This document shows, in pieces, positions 35,924 to 44,296 of a stretch of 64,000 nt of DNA. The notes below the pieces were generated by a model. That model ran no database searches and was not told the origin of the DNA. It worked only from the letters and a program-made list of their open reading frames with translations. The translations under genes and the position numbers were made by a program. Positions within the stretch are counted from its first letter, which is position 1; each line of letters starts with the position of its first letter. The stretch covers positions 1-64,000 of the forward strand of contig JACKET010000027.1 of assembly GCA_020632875.1 (NCBI GenBank), read 5' to 3'. This DNA is from Alphaproteobacteria bacterium (lineage in GTDB: Bacteria > Myxococcota_A > UBA796 > GCA-2862545).

Positions 35924-36238
35924 TCAGGGAGCCGCGATCCCGAGCTCGATCAGGTGGGCGAGGAGGTCGGCGAGCTCCTGATCCTCGAGGTCGGCGAACG
36001 ATGGCATCGAGAACGGCCCGTTGAGCATGGCCGTGACGCAGCGTTCCTGGCTGTGCTCGTGGTCGATCGCCGGGCCCGACGCGCCCGAGCCGTCGGCCGC
36101 GTGACACACCACGCAGTTGCCCGCGTACAGCGCCTCGCCCGCGACAGCGTCCCCCTCGAGCGCGAGGACATCGGCCACGCGCGGGTCTTCGCCACACCCC
36201 ACCAGCAAGAGCCCGGCGAGCAACGGAGCGATGCGCAT
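35924..36238 (-). CDS. Small c-type cytochrome lipoprotein
   Basis: The 104-residue product starts MRIAPLLAGLLLVGCGED (lipobox Cys). It has one haem-binding motif CVVCH after LYAGN, in the order typical of class I cytochrome c (GEALYAGNCVVCHAADGSG). The sixth ligand is probably Met in the GPFSMPSF segment, ahead of the terminal helix DQELADLLAHLIEL. It is a lipid-anchored electron carrier or sensor facing the periplasm; the partner is unknown. Its ATG overlaps the upstream TGA by one base (TGATG), so it is coupled to the 36238-36879 gene. Confidence 0.92.
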   Translation of the reverse strand: MRIAPLLAGLLLVGCGEDPRVADVLALEGDAVAGEALYAGNCVVCHAADGSGASGPAIDHEHSQERCVTAMLNGPFSMPSFADLEDQELADLLAHLIELGIAAP

Positions 36239-36879
36239 CAGATCCTCCGCAGGCCGACGACGCCGCGCTGCCAACGCCACAGCACCGCATCGCCCTTGGG
36301 CGGGACGACCGCGATGTACAGCGCCCGGCCCTCCGACACGAAGCCGTCGATCATCACGAGCTCTTCCTTCGTGACGGACGGGATGCACTCGGCCGGCTGC
36401 TCCATCAGCTTCGCGGCGATGCCGGAGGTGCCCTCGCCGCCACGCACCTTCACGTCGGAGTGCGCGAGCTGCTTGAGGGCCTTCTTGGGGAGCTCGGGCG
36501 CCGTGCCGTCCCACTCGAGGACGAGCACGTCGGCGGCCTGATCCTTGAGCCCGCGCGAGACGACGTGGCGCTGGAGGACCTGGAGCCCGGGATCCCACTT
36601 CCACAGGCCCATTCCGTCGTCGCCGGTGGTGGCGACCCACAGCTCGGGACGGTCGCTGTGGAGCGCCTTCATCTTCTCGACTTCGTAGTCCTCGACGGAC
36701 AGCGAGCAGAAGTCGGCGTTGATGGAGAGGAACTCACCGAGATCGAGATCCCCCGGCTCGACGATCTCGAGACCCACCAGGGCGGTCGCCTTCTCGACCT
36801 TCGGCAGGGCCTTCGCCCCGTCGGGGCCGAAGACCACGACACCGGGACCTGCGAGCGCGGTCGTCATCAGCCAGAGCAT
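36238..36879 (-). CDS. Exported hypothetical protein
   Basis: The 213-residue product starts MLWLMTTALAGPG, a short signal peptide, preceded by GGAGG seven bases upstream; this excludes the longer frame from 36960. The rest is a mixed alpha/beta domain with three or four beta-strand pairs (PELWVATTGDDGMGLWKWDP, ALYIAVVPPKGDAVLWRWQR). No family is recognised. It is co-translated with the cytochrome c lipoprotein, so it may work with it in the periplasm. Confidence 0.7.
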   Translation of the reverse strand: MLWLMTTALAGPGVVVFGPDGAKALPKVEKATALVGLEIVEPGDLDLGEFLSINADFCSLSVEDYEVEKMKALHSDRPELWVATTGDDGMGLWKWDPGLQVLQRHVVSRGLKDQAADVLVLEWDGTAPELPKKALKQLAHSDVKVRGGEGTSGIAAKLMEQPAECIPSVTKEELVMIDGFVSEGRALYIAVVPPKGDAVLWRWQRGVVGLRRI

Positions 36880-36940
36880 CTGTCCACCTCCACGGCACGG
36901 GATAGCACGTGGGAGGACACCGCGCGCCCCGGAGGTCTTC

Positions 36941-37627
36941 CTGTCTTCCCCCGCTTCCACGCTCGTCGCCTGGCTCCAGGCACACGTCGCTTCGCCGCCG
37001 CGCTTCGGCCCTCCGATCGACGACCCCGACGAGGCGGGTCCGCTCGCGCCGCTCTACCGGGGCTTCGACGGGCAGCTCGACGGTCCGCCGCTGGTGGGCG
37101 GGCACCGGTTCCTGCCCCTCGAAGAGGCGCGCGCCGAGAAGCGGGCGATGGACCAGCTCGCGCTGGACGAAGGGTGGGAGGCGTCCTGGTGGAGCCCCGA
37201 CTGGCACCCGTTCGCGTCGGACTTCGCCGGACAGCTGCTCGTCGTGGACGCACCGACGGGACGCGTGCTCGAGTTCCTCCACGACGACGAGGCGCGTCCC
37301 GAGATCGCGCCCGACCTCGACCGCCTGATCGAGCGCATCTGGACGGCGCTGCACGCCGGCACCCACGTCTACGACCCGCAGTTCGGCATCGGCACGCCCG
37401 ACGAGATCGCCGCGTACCACGCGGCCCGCGCGAGCTACGCGCACCGGGCGCCGAAGGGCAGCGCGCGGCCGAACCTCGCCCTGGTGCTGATGCTGATCCC
37501 CACGTTCGGCGTGCTCGCGCTCGGCATGGCGCTCGACCTCGGCCCGGGTCCCACGTCGATCGCAGCCGGCGGGGTGGCCCTGATCCTCACCGGCGTGTTC
37601 TGGCGCATCGGCTGGATCGAATTCTAG
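36941..37627 (+). CDS. SMI1/KNR4 (SUKH)-like protein with C-terminal membrane helices
   Basis: The first ~150 residues follow the SMI1/KNR4 pattern: a start helix, LAPLYRGFDGQ, FLPLEEARAEKRAMDQL, then WHPFASDFAGQLLVVDAPTG, LEFLHDD and an ending helix. In bacteria this superfamily includes immunity and binding proteins. Two hydrophobic helices follow (LALVLMLIPTFGVLALGMAL and IAAGGVALILTGVFWRIGW). No ATG, GTG or TTG gives a sensible start; the frame is open into the divergent gene. CTG at 36941 has GGAGG with a 5-base spacer, so a CTG start is proposed. It converges with the CLC gene. Confidence 0.75.
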   Translation: MSSPASTLVAWLQAHVASPPRFGPPIDDPDEAGPLAPLYRGFDGQLDGPPLVGGHRFLPLEEARAEKRAMDQLALDEGWEASWWSPDWHPFASDFAGQLLVVDAPTGRVLEFLHDDEARPEIAPDLDRLIERIWTALHAGTHVYDPQFGIGTPDEIAAYHAARASYAHRAPKGSARPNLALVLMLIPTFGVLALGMALDLGPGPTSIAAGGVALILTGVFWRIGWIEF

Positions 37628-37630
37628 GCG

Positions 37631-39706
37631 TCAGGCCTCGGGTTCCTCGCACTCTCCATGGGCGCGGCAGAGGTCCTGTACCGCGGGCTCCGGACCCAGC
37701 ACCACCAGGCGATCCTGCGCGTGCAGCGCGAGGTCGGCGCGCGCCGCGATCCGCCCGTGGCGCCCGCGGTCCGGGTCCCACACGTCGACCGCCACGACCG
37801 TCACCCCGAACTTCCCGGGCAGGTCGAGGTCGCGGAGCGTGCGTCCCGCGTAGGCCGCCGTGACCTCCATGACGCCGAGCCGCTGGCCCTCGGGCAGCTC
37901 GAGGAAGTCGACGCGCCGCTCGGCGTCCATGCCGGACTCGATCCGCGCGAGCAGGCTCTCCTTCCGGAGCACCTCGCGGTGGTAGGCCGCCACCACGTCG
38001 CGCTCGGTGAGCACCCCGACGAGCTTGCCGTGCTCGTCGACCACCGGCAGCTCCTCGAGGTCGTGGCGGAAGAAGTACGGCATCGCCTCGGCGAGCGCGA
38101 GATCGGGGAGCAGGCTCGGCACGTCGCGCCGCTCCACGTCGTCCACCGAGAGCTCCTCGTGGGGCTGGCCGAGCAGGCCCTTCACGTCCTGGATGTCGAT
38201 CAGCCCGTGGTACCGGCCCTCCTCGTCGACGACGAACACGTCGCGAAGCCGGCGCTCGAGGAACTTCCGCGCCAGACGCTCGAACGGCGCGTGCACGGGG
38301 AGCGCGACGATCTCGCGCCGCATGACGTCGGCCACGCGCAGCTCGTACATCACGAGCTCTTCGCGCTTCCGGTCGAGCTCGATGCCCGCCCGGCGCAGCT
38401 GACCGAGGTAGAGCGAGCGGCCCTCGGCCGCCCGGAACACCACACCGGACACCGCGATGGTCAGGAGCACCGGCAGCACGATCTGGTAGTTCCCGGTCAT
38501 CTCGAAGAGCATCAGGGCCATGGTGATCGGGGACTGCGCCAGCGCCGCGACCACCGCGCCCATCCCCACCATGCCGTACGCCCCGACCGGCGCGACGTTC
38601 CCCGGGAGCAGCGCCTGGGCCGCCATCCCGAACAGCGTGCCCGTGATGGCGCCGACGAACAGGGTCGGCGCGAACACGCCCACGCCCGTGCGCCCGGCCA
38701 CGGACAGCGCCGTGGTCGCGACCTTCGCCACCAGCACGAGCACGAGCAGCCACGCGGGGCTCGCGTCGCCCTCGAGCATCCGCTCGACGAACGCGTAGCC
38801 GTTGCCCATCACGGCGGGCAGCCCGAAGACCGCGAACAACCCGGCCGCGAGCCCCGGAGCCACCGGCCGGAACACGGGCGGCACCGGCATGTCCTGCCAG
38901 GCCTCGGCCGCGCGGAGGTAGATCTCCTTCAGGCCGATGGCGACGCCCCCGCAGAGCACGCCGAGCAGCGGGTAGATCAGCAGCTCGACCGGGCTCACGA
39001 GGTCGAACGGCGGCAGGTCGAGCGCGAGCCGCTCGCCGAGCAGGGCCTGGCCGACCACCGTGCCCGTGACCGTCGCCGCGACCACCGGTGCGAAACCCTC
39101 GAGCGCGAAGCTCCCGAGGAGCAGCTCCATCGCGAAGAACGCGCCGCCGATGGGCGTGTTGAAGCTCGCGGCGATGCCGGCCGCGGCACCCGCTGCGACC
39201 AGCACGCGCACCCGACGCGGCGCGATGTCGAGCCGGCGGCACACCGTGCTGGCCAGCGAGCTCGCGAGCTGCACGATGGGGCCTTCGCGGCCCCCGGAGT
39301 GACCGCTGCCGATCGCGATGGCAGCGGCCGCCGCGGAGGCGACGCCGTCACGCGACGACACCCGCCCGCCCTGGATGCCGACCGCGGCGATCACGTCCGC
39401 GATGCCGCGGGGACGCTGCTCGCGCACGAGCCACGTCACGATCGCGCCGACCACGATGGCTCCGATCACGGGCCCGCCGATCGTCTGGAGCTCGGGCAGG
39501 TCGGCCACCGAGGGCTCGGACGTGCCGAGCAGCAGCCGCCCGGTGAGCACGGTGAGACCGTCGAACAGGGCCGCCGACACGCCCCCGAGCGCCCCCACGA
39601 GCACGCCGAGCAGCATCAGTCGCGTCTGCTCGTTGCGCCGGATCGCGTCGAGGGCCTGGAGGTCGACGAGGCGGCGCGGGAGGGACTTCTGTGGCTCGGG
39701 ATCCAT
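37631..39706 (-). CDS. CLC-family chloride channel/transporter with CBS pair and RCK-C domain
   Basis: The 691-residue protein has the CLC membrane core (about 25-440) with GSGHSGGREGP (gating Glu kept), SFNTPIGGAFFAME, and GRTGVGVFAPTLFVGA. In E. coli CLC an EE pair is the proton path; here the second Glu position appears to be Leu (FAMELL), which favours channel-like behaviour, with alignment uncertainty. Two CBS domains (about 460-590; DVFVVDEEGRYHGLIDIQDV and ELPVVDEHGKLVGVLTERDV) and a C-terminal RCK-C/TrkA-C-like domain (VTVVAVDVWDPD, DRLVVLGP) add nucleotide or ligand control. The ATG is at 39706. Confidence 0.93.
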   Translation of the reverse strand: MDPEPQKSLPRRLVDLQALDAIRRNEQTRLMLLGVLVGALGGVSAALFDGLTVLTGRLLLGTSEPSVADLPELQTIGGPVIGAIVVGAIVTWLVREQRPRGIADVIAAVGIQGGRVSSRDGVASAAAAAIAIGSGHSGGREGPIVQLASSLASTVCRRLDIAPRRVRVLVAAGAAAGIAASFNTPIGGAFFAMELLLGSFALEGFAPVVAATVTGTVVGQALLGERLALDLPPFDLVSPVELLIYPLLGVLCGGVAIGLKEIYLRAAEAWQDMPVPPVFRPVAPGLAAGLFAVFGLPAVMGNGYAFVERMLEGDASPAWLLVLVLVAKVATTALSVAGRTGVGVFAPTLFVGAITGTLFGMAAQALLPGNVAPVGAYGMVGMGAVVAALAQSPITMALMLFEMTGNYQIVLPVLLTIAVSGVVFRAAEGRSLYLGQLRRAGIELDRKREELVMYELRVADVMRREIVALPVHAPFERLARKFLERRLRDVFVVDEEGRYHGLIDIQDVKGLLGQPHEELSVDDVERRDVPSLLPDLALAEAMPYFFRHDLEELPVVDEHGKLVGVLTERDVVAAYHREVLRKESLLARIESGMDAERRVDFLELPEGQRLGVMEVTAAYAGRTLRDLDLPGKFGVTVVAVDVWDPDRGRHGRIAARADLALHAQDRLVVLGPEPAVQDLCRAHGECEEPEA

Positions 39707-39776
39707 GCGGTCTGCCGCTACAGGCGCAAGAGGACACGCCTCGCACACCGTATCGCCAGCCGCGTCCGCCGTCGCG

Positions 39777-39782
39777 TATCCT
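39777..39782 (+). promoter_or_regulatory. -10 hexamer of a leaderless gene
   Basis: TATCCT is followed by exactly six bases and GTG 39789, with no Shine-Dalgarno. This is the same arrangement as at 21118 and 52114. Confidence 0.45.
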
Positions 39783-39788
39783 GGACCC

Positions 39789-40385
39789 GTGCAGGACGAC
39801 CTCGAGGACTGGGCGGAGCGGGTCGAGCGGTCTCCCGCGGACGACGGGCTCCGCGCCGTGTTCCTCGACTGGCTGCTCGAGCACGGCTTCACCGAGCTGG
39901 CCGAGTGGGCGCGCCTCTCCGAGCGCGACGGGCCGGATGGGGCGGAGCGCGCCCGGCTCCGCGATGTCGCGACCCGCATCCCGGCACGGCTCCGCGCCCG
40001 CCTCGCGCGGGTCCCCGTCGAAGACTGCCGCCCCGCCGTGCCCCTGTCCTTCGAGTGCCCGAAGCGCTGGGAGGGCATGCAGCCCACCGACGTCCCGACC
40101 GTGCGGCACTGCCAGGCCTGCGAGAAGCCCGTCTACTGGGTCGACACCGTCGACGAGGCCGTGCAGCACGCGCGCCTCGGGCACTGCGTCGCGGTGGCCC
40201 CCGGTCTCGAGCGCCCAGCACCGGCCCCCGCCCCTCCCTGGCCCCGCGACATCGCCTACCCGCCCGGCACCGTCGCCGCGCGACCGCCGATCGACTGGGA
40301 TCGCTCGCCGCAGCGCCCGCCGCAGCCCGTCCCCGAGCCGGAGCCCCCGAAGCCCTCGTGGTGGAGGCGCCTCTTCGGCTGGTGA
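39789..40385 (+). CDS. TIGR02996 domain protein with Cys-cluster motif
   Basis: The 198-residue protein starts with a TIGR02996-type helical motif (SPADDGLRAVFLDWLLEHGF), common and repeated in Myxococcota. It then has a compact cluster FECPKRWEGMQPTD, VRHCQACEKPVYWVD, HARLGHCVAV with four Cys plus His, which looks like a zinc-binding module. The C-terminal part is Pro-rich and ends WWRRLFGW. The function is unknown. GTG 39789 was chosen from the -10 spacing. It is divergent from the CLC gene. Confidence 0.82.
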   Translation: MQDDLEDWAERVERSPADDGLRAVFLDWLLEHGFTELAEWARLSERDGPDGAERARLRDVATRIPARLRARLARVPVEDCRPAVPLSFECPKRWEGMQPTDVPTVRHCQACEKPVYWVDTVDEAVQHARLGHCVAVAPGLERPAPAPAPPWPRDIAYPPGTVAARPPIDWDRSPQRPPQPVPEPEPPKPSWWRRLFGW

Positions 40386-40467
40386 GCGCTACAGCATTGC
40401 TACAACGCGATGTCCCGCGAGCTGCCGGGCGCGGATCGGATACAAGCGGGGCACCCCAGGGGGACCC

Positions 40468-42159
40468 ATGACCCGAATGCCGCCGCCCACCGTTCCCGCC
40501 ACGTCCATCGAGCAGGTCGACGCGATGCTCGCGCGCCTCGAGGCCCACCGGACGAAGTGGGTCCAGACGAGCGCGGCCGACCGCGCCGCCCTGCTGCGCC
40601 GCTGCATGGAGACGACGGCGGCGCACGCCGACCGCTGGGCCGACATCGCGTGCCGCGTGAAGGGCTACGAGCCCGGCAGCAACGGCCACGGCGAGGAGTA
40701 CCTCGGCGGCGTGCTGGCGGTGATGCGCAACCTCCGCCTCTTCGCCGAGGGGCTCGAGGCCAACGGGCAGCCGCCGCTCCCGAAGACCTGGAAGCGCCCC
40801 GACGGCCAGTGGGTCGCTCGCGTCTTCCCGCAGGGCGCCATCGACAAGGTCCTGTTCACCGGCGTCACGTGCGACGTGTGGATCGAGCCCGGCCACGAGC
40901 CGACGCAGGGCCGCATCTACCGCGACGCGACGGCCGCGCCCGAGGGCGGCGTCTCGGTCGTGCTGGGCGCCGGCAACCAGTCGTCGATCCCGCCGATGGA
41001 CGTGCTCTACAAGCTCGTCGTCGACAACGAGGTCTGCATCCTCAAGATGAACCCGGTCAACGAGGCGATCGGCCCGGCCATCGCCGACGCGCTGCGCCCG
41101 CTGATCGACGCCGGCTTCCTCGAGGTCTGCTACGGCGGCATCGACGTGGGCCAGCACCTCACCGACCACCCGACCGTCACGTCCATCCACATCACGGGCT
41201 CGGCCCGCGCGCACGACGCCATCCTGTGGGGCCCGGGCGAAGAGGGCGAGAAGCGGCGGAAGGCCGGCACGCCCCGCATCGACAAGCACATCACGTCCGA
41301 GCTCGGCTGCGTGTCGCCCGTGCTCGTGGTGCCGGGCGACTGGTCCGACAAGGAGCTCGACCACCACGCCCGCCAGATCGCCTCGATGCTCGCCTACAAC
41401 TGCGGGTTCAACTGCAACGGCGCCCGCATCGTGCTGTTCGCGAAGGGCTGGACGCACACCGAGCGCCTGAAGAAGCTCGTGCGCGAGAAGCTCGCCGCGA
41501 CGCCGACCCGCTTCGCGTACTACCCGAGCGCCCAGTCGACCTTCGACACGTTCCTCGGGAAGTACCCCGCGAGCGAGAAGCTCGGCGCGACCGGCGAGGG
41601 CCACCTGCCCTGGGCCATCCTCGAAGGCGTCGGCACGGATGCCGGCGAGTTCGCGCTCGAGAACGAGCCGTGGTGCGGGATCTTCACGTTCGTCGATCTC
41701 GAGGCGACCACGGCCGCCGAGTTCCTCGACGTCGCCGTGCCCTTCGCCAACGACCGTTGCTGGGGCACGCTGTCGTGCAACGTGCTGATCCACCCGAAGA
41801 CCGAAGCCGAGCTCGGCGAGGCCCGCGTCGACCGGATGATCGCCGACCTGCGCTACGGCTCGATCGCCATCAACTGCTGGAGCGGCCTGAACTACGGCCT
41901 CGTCAACGCGACCTGGGGCGCCTTCCCCGGTCACCCGCTCGAGGACATCCAGTCCGGGCGCGGCGTCGTGCACAACGGCCTGCTGCTCGATCACCCGCAG
42001 AAGAACGTGGTCCGCACGCCGTTCGTGATCTCCCCGACGCCCGCGTGGTTCACCGACCACAAGAACAACCTCGCGCTCGGGAAGAAGCTCGTGGCCTTCG
42101 AAGCGAGCCCCGGCTGGCTGAAGGTCCCCGGCATCGCGCTCGCCGCCCTCAAGGGGTAG
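40468..42159 (+). CDS. Aldehyde dehydrogenase-family protein
   Basis: The 563-residue protein is an ALDH-superfamily enzyme (NAD(P)-dependent aldehyde oxidation). Visible features are VSVVLGAGNQSSIPPMDVLY and CILKMNPVNEAIGP in the cofactor region, HITGSARAHDAILWG as the Rossmann turn, ITSELGCVSPVLVVPG at the general-base Glu, and NCGFNCNGARIVL holding the likely nucleophilic Cys. It is longer than usual and diverges from the common ALDH motifs, as in the branch containing acyl- and long-chain aldehyde enzymes; the substrate cannot be assigned. CCAGGGGGA precedes the ATG. It follows the TIGR02996 gene by 82 bases. Confidence 0.9.
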   Translation: MTRMPPPTVPATSIEQVDAMLARLEAHRTKWVQTSAADRAALLRRCMETTAAHADRWADIACRVKGYEPGSNGHGEEYLGGVLAVMRNLRLFAEGLEANGQPPLPKTWKRPDGQWVARVFPQGAIDKVLFTGVTCDVWIEPGHEPTQGRIYRDATAAPEGGVSVVLGAGNQSSIPPMDVLYKLVVDNEVCILKMNPVNEAIGPAIADALRPLIDAGFLEVCYGGIDVGQHLTDHPTVTSIHITGSARAHDAILWGPGEEGEKRRKAGTPRIDKHITSELGCVSPVLVVPGDWSDKELDHHARQIASMLAYNCGFNCNGARIVLFAKGWTHTERLKKLVREKLAATPTRFAYYPSAQSTFDTFLGKYPASEKLGATGEGHLPWAILEGVGTDAGEFALENEPWCGIFTFVDLEATTAAEFLDVAVPFANDRCWGTLSCNVLIHPKTEAELGEARVDRMIADLRYGSIAINCWSGLNYGLVNATWGAFPGHPLEDIQSGRGVVHNGLLLDHPQKNVVRTPFVISPTPAWFTDHKNNLALGKKLVAFEASPGWLKVPGIALAALKG

Positions 42160-42208
42160 CCGTGTAAGCCGGGCGGGCCGGGGGGCGTTCTGGAGGTGCG
42201 GGTCGGAG

Positions 42209-42214
42209 TAGGAT
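42209..42214 (+). promoter_or_regulatory. -10 hexamer of the ferritin-like gene
   Basis: TAGGAT lies 20 bases before ATG 42235, with CAGGAG as Shine-Dalgarno between. No clear -35 was seen. Confidence 0.35.
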
Positions 42215-42234
42215 CCGGCCAACAGGAGCTCCCC

Positions 42235-43482
42235 ATGAACCGCACCACCGTCCAGCTCGCCGTGCTCGCCGCCGTCGGCCTCGCCAACGTGGCCCGCGCG
42301 GGCATCCCGGACGGCCCCATCCCCGAGGTCACGGACGAGACGACGGAGGCCCCGAAGCCCGACGCGGGATCGATGGCCGAGGTCGTGCGCGAGCGCTGGA
42401 AGTCCGTACATCGCCCCTGGGTCCTCGCGAACGCACCGGACGGAGCGAAGCTGGCGCGGTGGATCGAGGACCAGCTCGACGCCGTGCCGTCCCACACCGG
42501 CCTTCCGATCCCGGCGAAGCAGCGCACCCGGGACGGCTGGGCCGACCTCTCCACGAAAGAGGGACGCGCCGATTCCGTGCTGGCCTGCCTGAGCGCCGGG
42601 TCCGAGCTGGCGGAGTGCAGCCTGAACGGGGTGATGTCCGCCGAGCAGGCCGCTGCGAAGGCCGGTCTCACCGTGCGGACCGAGACGCCCCCATGGCTCG
42701 ACGAACAGTTCCGCTGGAACGAGCTCGCCGGGGTCTGCGCGAACCCCGAGTGGCTCGGCGGCTGCGGGGGTGTGCAGTACGTCGATGCCCGCACGGGCCA
42801 GTGCTACCGCGAGACGATGTGCAAGCGCGGCCGGCCGTTCGAGGACGGGCGGGTCGCCCGGCTCGAAGGCGACGTGCGCACCGCCGCCGGGGAGGCCTGG
42901 GCGCGGGTGGCCCTCGACGAGCACGCGTCCGTCGCGTCGTTCGCGCGCCACGTGCTCGAGCTGCTGGCGGTCGGCGCGCCTCCCGACCTGCTGGCCGCCG
43001 CGTCCCAGGCCCAGCTCGACGAGGTGCGGCACGCCGCCCTCGCGCTCGACCTCGCGCGACGGTTCGGCGCGGAGGTCGCGTTCGGCCCGATGGACACCGA
43101 CGTTCCCGTGCGGTCCGACCTCTTCGCCCTCCTGAAGTCCGTCGCGGAGGACGGGTGCATCGGCGAGACGGTCTCCGCGGTGGAGTGCGCCATCGCGCTC
43201 GAGCAGACCGAAGACCCCGCCGTGCGCGCCGTGCTCGAGGCCATCGTCGCCGACGAGGCGGCCCACGCGGCGCTCGCGTGGCGAACGCTCGCGTGGGGCC
43301 TGCCGAAGCTCGCTCCCGCCGAGCGGGCCGAGGTGCTCGCCGTGTTCCGCGACGCCCGCGTCGGCCCGGCGCCCGCGGTTCCGCCGGGCATCGGCGTGCT
43401 CGGCGGCGAGGAGGCCGCGCACGCCCGCCAGTGGGCGCTCTCGGGCGTCGTGGCGCCCGCCCTCGCGGAGCTCGTCGCGTAG
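42235..43482 (+). CDS. Exported ferritin-like domain protein
   Basis: The 415-residue product has a signal peptide (MNRTTVQLAVLAAVGLANVA, then RAG), a ~200-residue N-terminal region with several Cys, and a C-terminal four-helix ferritin-like domain (about 225-400). Helix signatures are DEHASVASFARHVLELLAVG, QLDEVRHAALALDLARRF, GCIGETVSAVECAIALEQTE and VADEAAHAALAWRTLAWG. These supply the Glu/His ligands of a diiron site. Such exported ferritin-like proteins are common in Myxococcota and may be oxidases or metal-handling proteins. CAGGAG precedes the ATG. It ends one base before the convergent lipoprotein gene. Confidence 0.86.
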   Translation: MNRTTVQLAVLAAVGLANVARAGIPDGPIPEVTDETTEAPKPDAGSMAEVVRERWKSVHRPWVLANAPDGAKLARWIEDQLDAVPSHTGLPIPAKQRTRDGWADLSTKEGRADSVLACLSAGSELAECSLNGVMSAEQAAAKAGLTVRTETPPWLDEQFRWNELAGVCANPEWLGGCGGVQYVDARTGQCYRETMCKRGRPFEDGRVARLEGDVRTAAGEAWARVALDEHASVASFARHVLELLAVGAPPDLLAAASQAQLDEVRHAALALDLARRFGAEVAFGPMDTDVPVRSDLFALLKSVAEDGCIGETVSAVECAIALEQTEDPAVRAVLEAIVADEAAHAALAWRTLAWGLPKLAPAERAEVLAVFRDARVGPAPAVPPGIGVLGGEEAAHARQWALSGVVAPALAELVA

Positions 43483-43483
43483 G

Positions 43484-44170
43484 CTAGGGCGCGACCATCG
43501 TGAACTCGTCGACCGGGTCGACCATCCCGGAAGCCATGCCGTTCGCGTCGGGCTCGTTCGACGAGCTCCAGAACAGGCCGCCGCGCCACAGGCCCGACGA
43601 ATAGCTCGCGCCGATGTCGAGGGACGTGTGGTCCCAGTCGTCGGGGTTCCAGCCCGGCTCGAGCGTGCCGTCGACCTCGGACACGTCGAGCGTCGCGCCC
43701 ACGCTGCCCTCGTCGGGACCGCGGGCCACGAGCGTCGTGTGCACGGTCTCGTCGAGCTCGGGGAGCGAGGTGATCGCCATGATCACGGGGATCTCCCAGT
43801 GGAACGCCGGACACATCGTCTGCGGCATGCCGCCGGGCGGGTCGGCGCCGATGCCCACATCCTCTGCGTCGGGGTCGGGCGCGATGAGCACGAGCTCGAT
43901 GTCGCCGTCGAGCGCGAGGGACATCGCGATGTCCTGCCCGCGCCAGATGCCGACGAACGTGCCGATCTGCGCGTCGAGCACGTCCTGCGCGGAGTGCCCC
44001 GCTTCGGGCTGGACGGCGGACGGGTCGGACACCGCGATGCGGTCGACCTCGATGCACATCTCGGGCACGAGGGAGCCGGACTGGCCGCCCTGATCGGGCG
44101 TGTCGACGCCACAGGCAGCGAGCTGCGACAGGCCCAGGGCGATGGCGGGGAGCGTTGCGAAGCGGGTCAT
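43484..44170 (-). CDS. Lipoprotein of unknown function
   Basis: The 228-residue product has a lipoprotein signal (ALGLSQLAACGVDT), with Cys as the expected modified residue. A mainly beta-strand acidic domain follows, with a likely disulphide between VPEMCIEV and QTMCPAFHW. The family is not recognised. The start at 44170 has AAGGAGG upstream. It is divergent from the DUF4423-type HTH gene and shares with it a region holding a strong four-half-site operator, so it may be a target of that regulator. Confidence 0.78.
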   Translation of the reverse strand: MTRFATLPAIALGLSQLAACGVDTPDQGGQSGSLVPEMCIEVDRIAVSDPSAVQPEAGHSAQDVLDAQIGTFVGIWRGQDIAMSLALDGDIELVLIAPDPDAEDVGIGADPPGGMPQTMCPAFHWEIPVIMAITSLPELDETVHTTLVARGPDEGSVGATLDVSEVDGTLEPGWNPDDWDHTSLDIGASYSSGLWRGGLFWSSSNEPDANGMASGMVDPVDEFTMVAP

Positions 44171-44252
44171 GGCGGCCTCCTTGCGTGCCTCTCGATCCAA
44201 GGATGACCCACCGGCGGACCCCCGACAATCGCGAAGACTGCCGGAACTGCAT

Positions 44253-44289
44253 ATTCTGGGTACCAGATCCGCGATCTGTGTTGCAGAAT
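44253..44289. promoter_or_regulatory. Concentric dyad operator (four CAGAWY half-sites)
   Basis: CAGATC-CGC-GATCTG (44264-44278) is a perfect dyad. A second pair, ATTCTG (44253-44258) and CAGAAT (44284-44289), is centred on the same base, 44271. The half-sites CAGAAT and CAGATC recur 20 bases apart on each strand, two helical turns. It sits just before the HTH gene start and about 85-120 bases upstream of the divergent lipoprotein gene. Autoregulation by the adjacent HTH protein is the simplest reading. Confidence 0.65.
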
Positions 44290-44296
44290 CGTGCAC

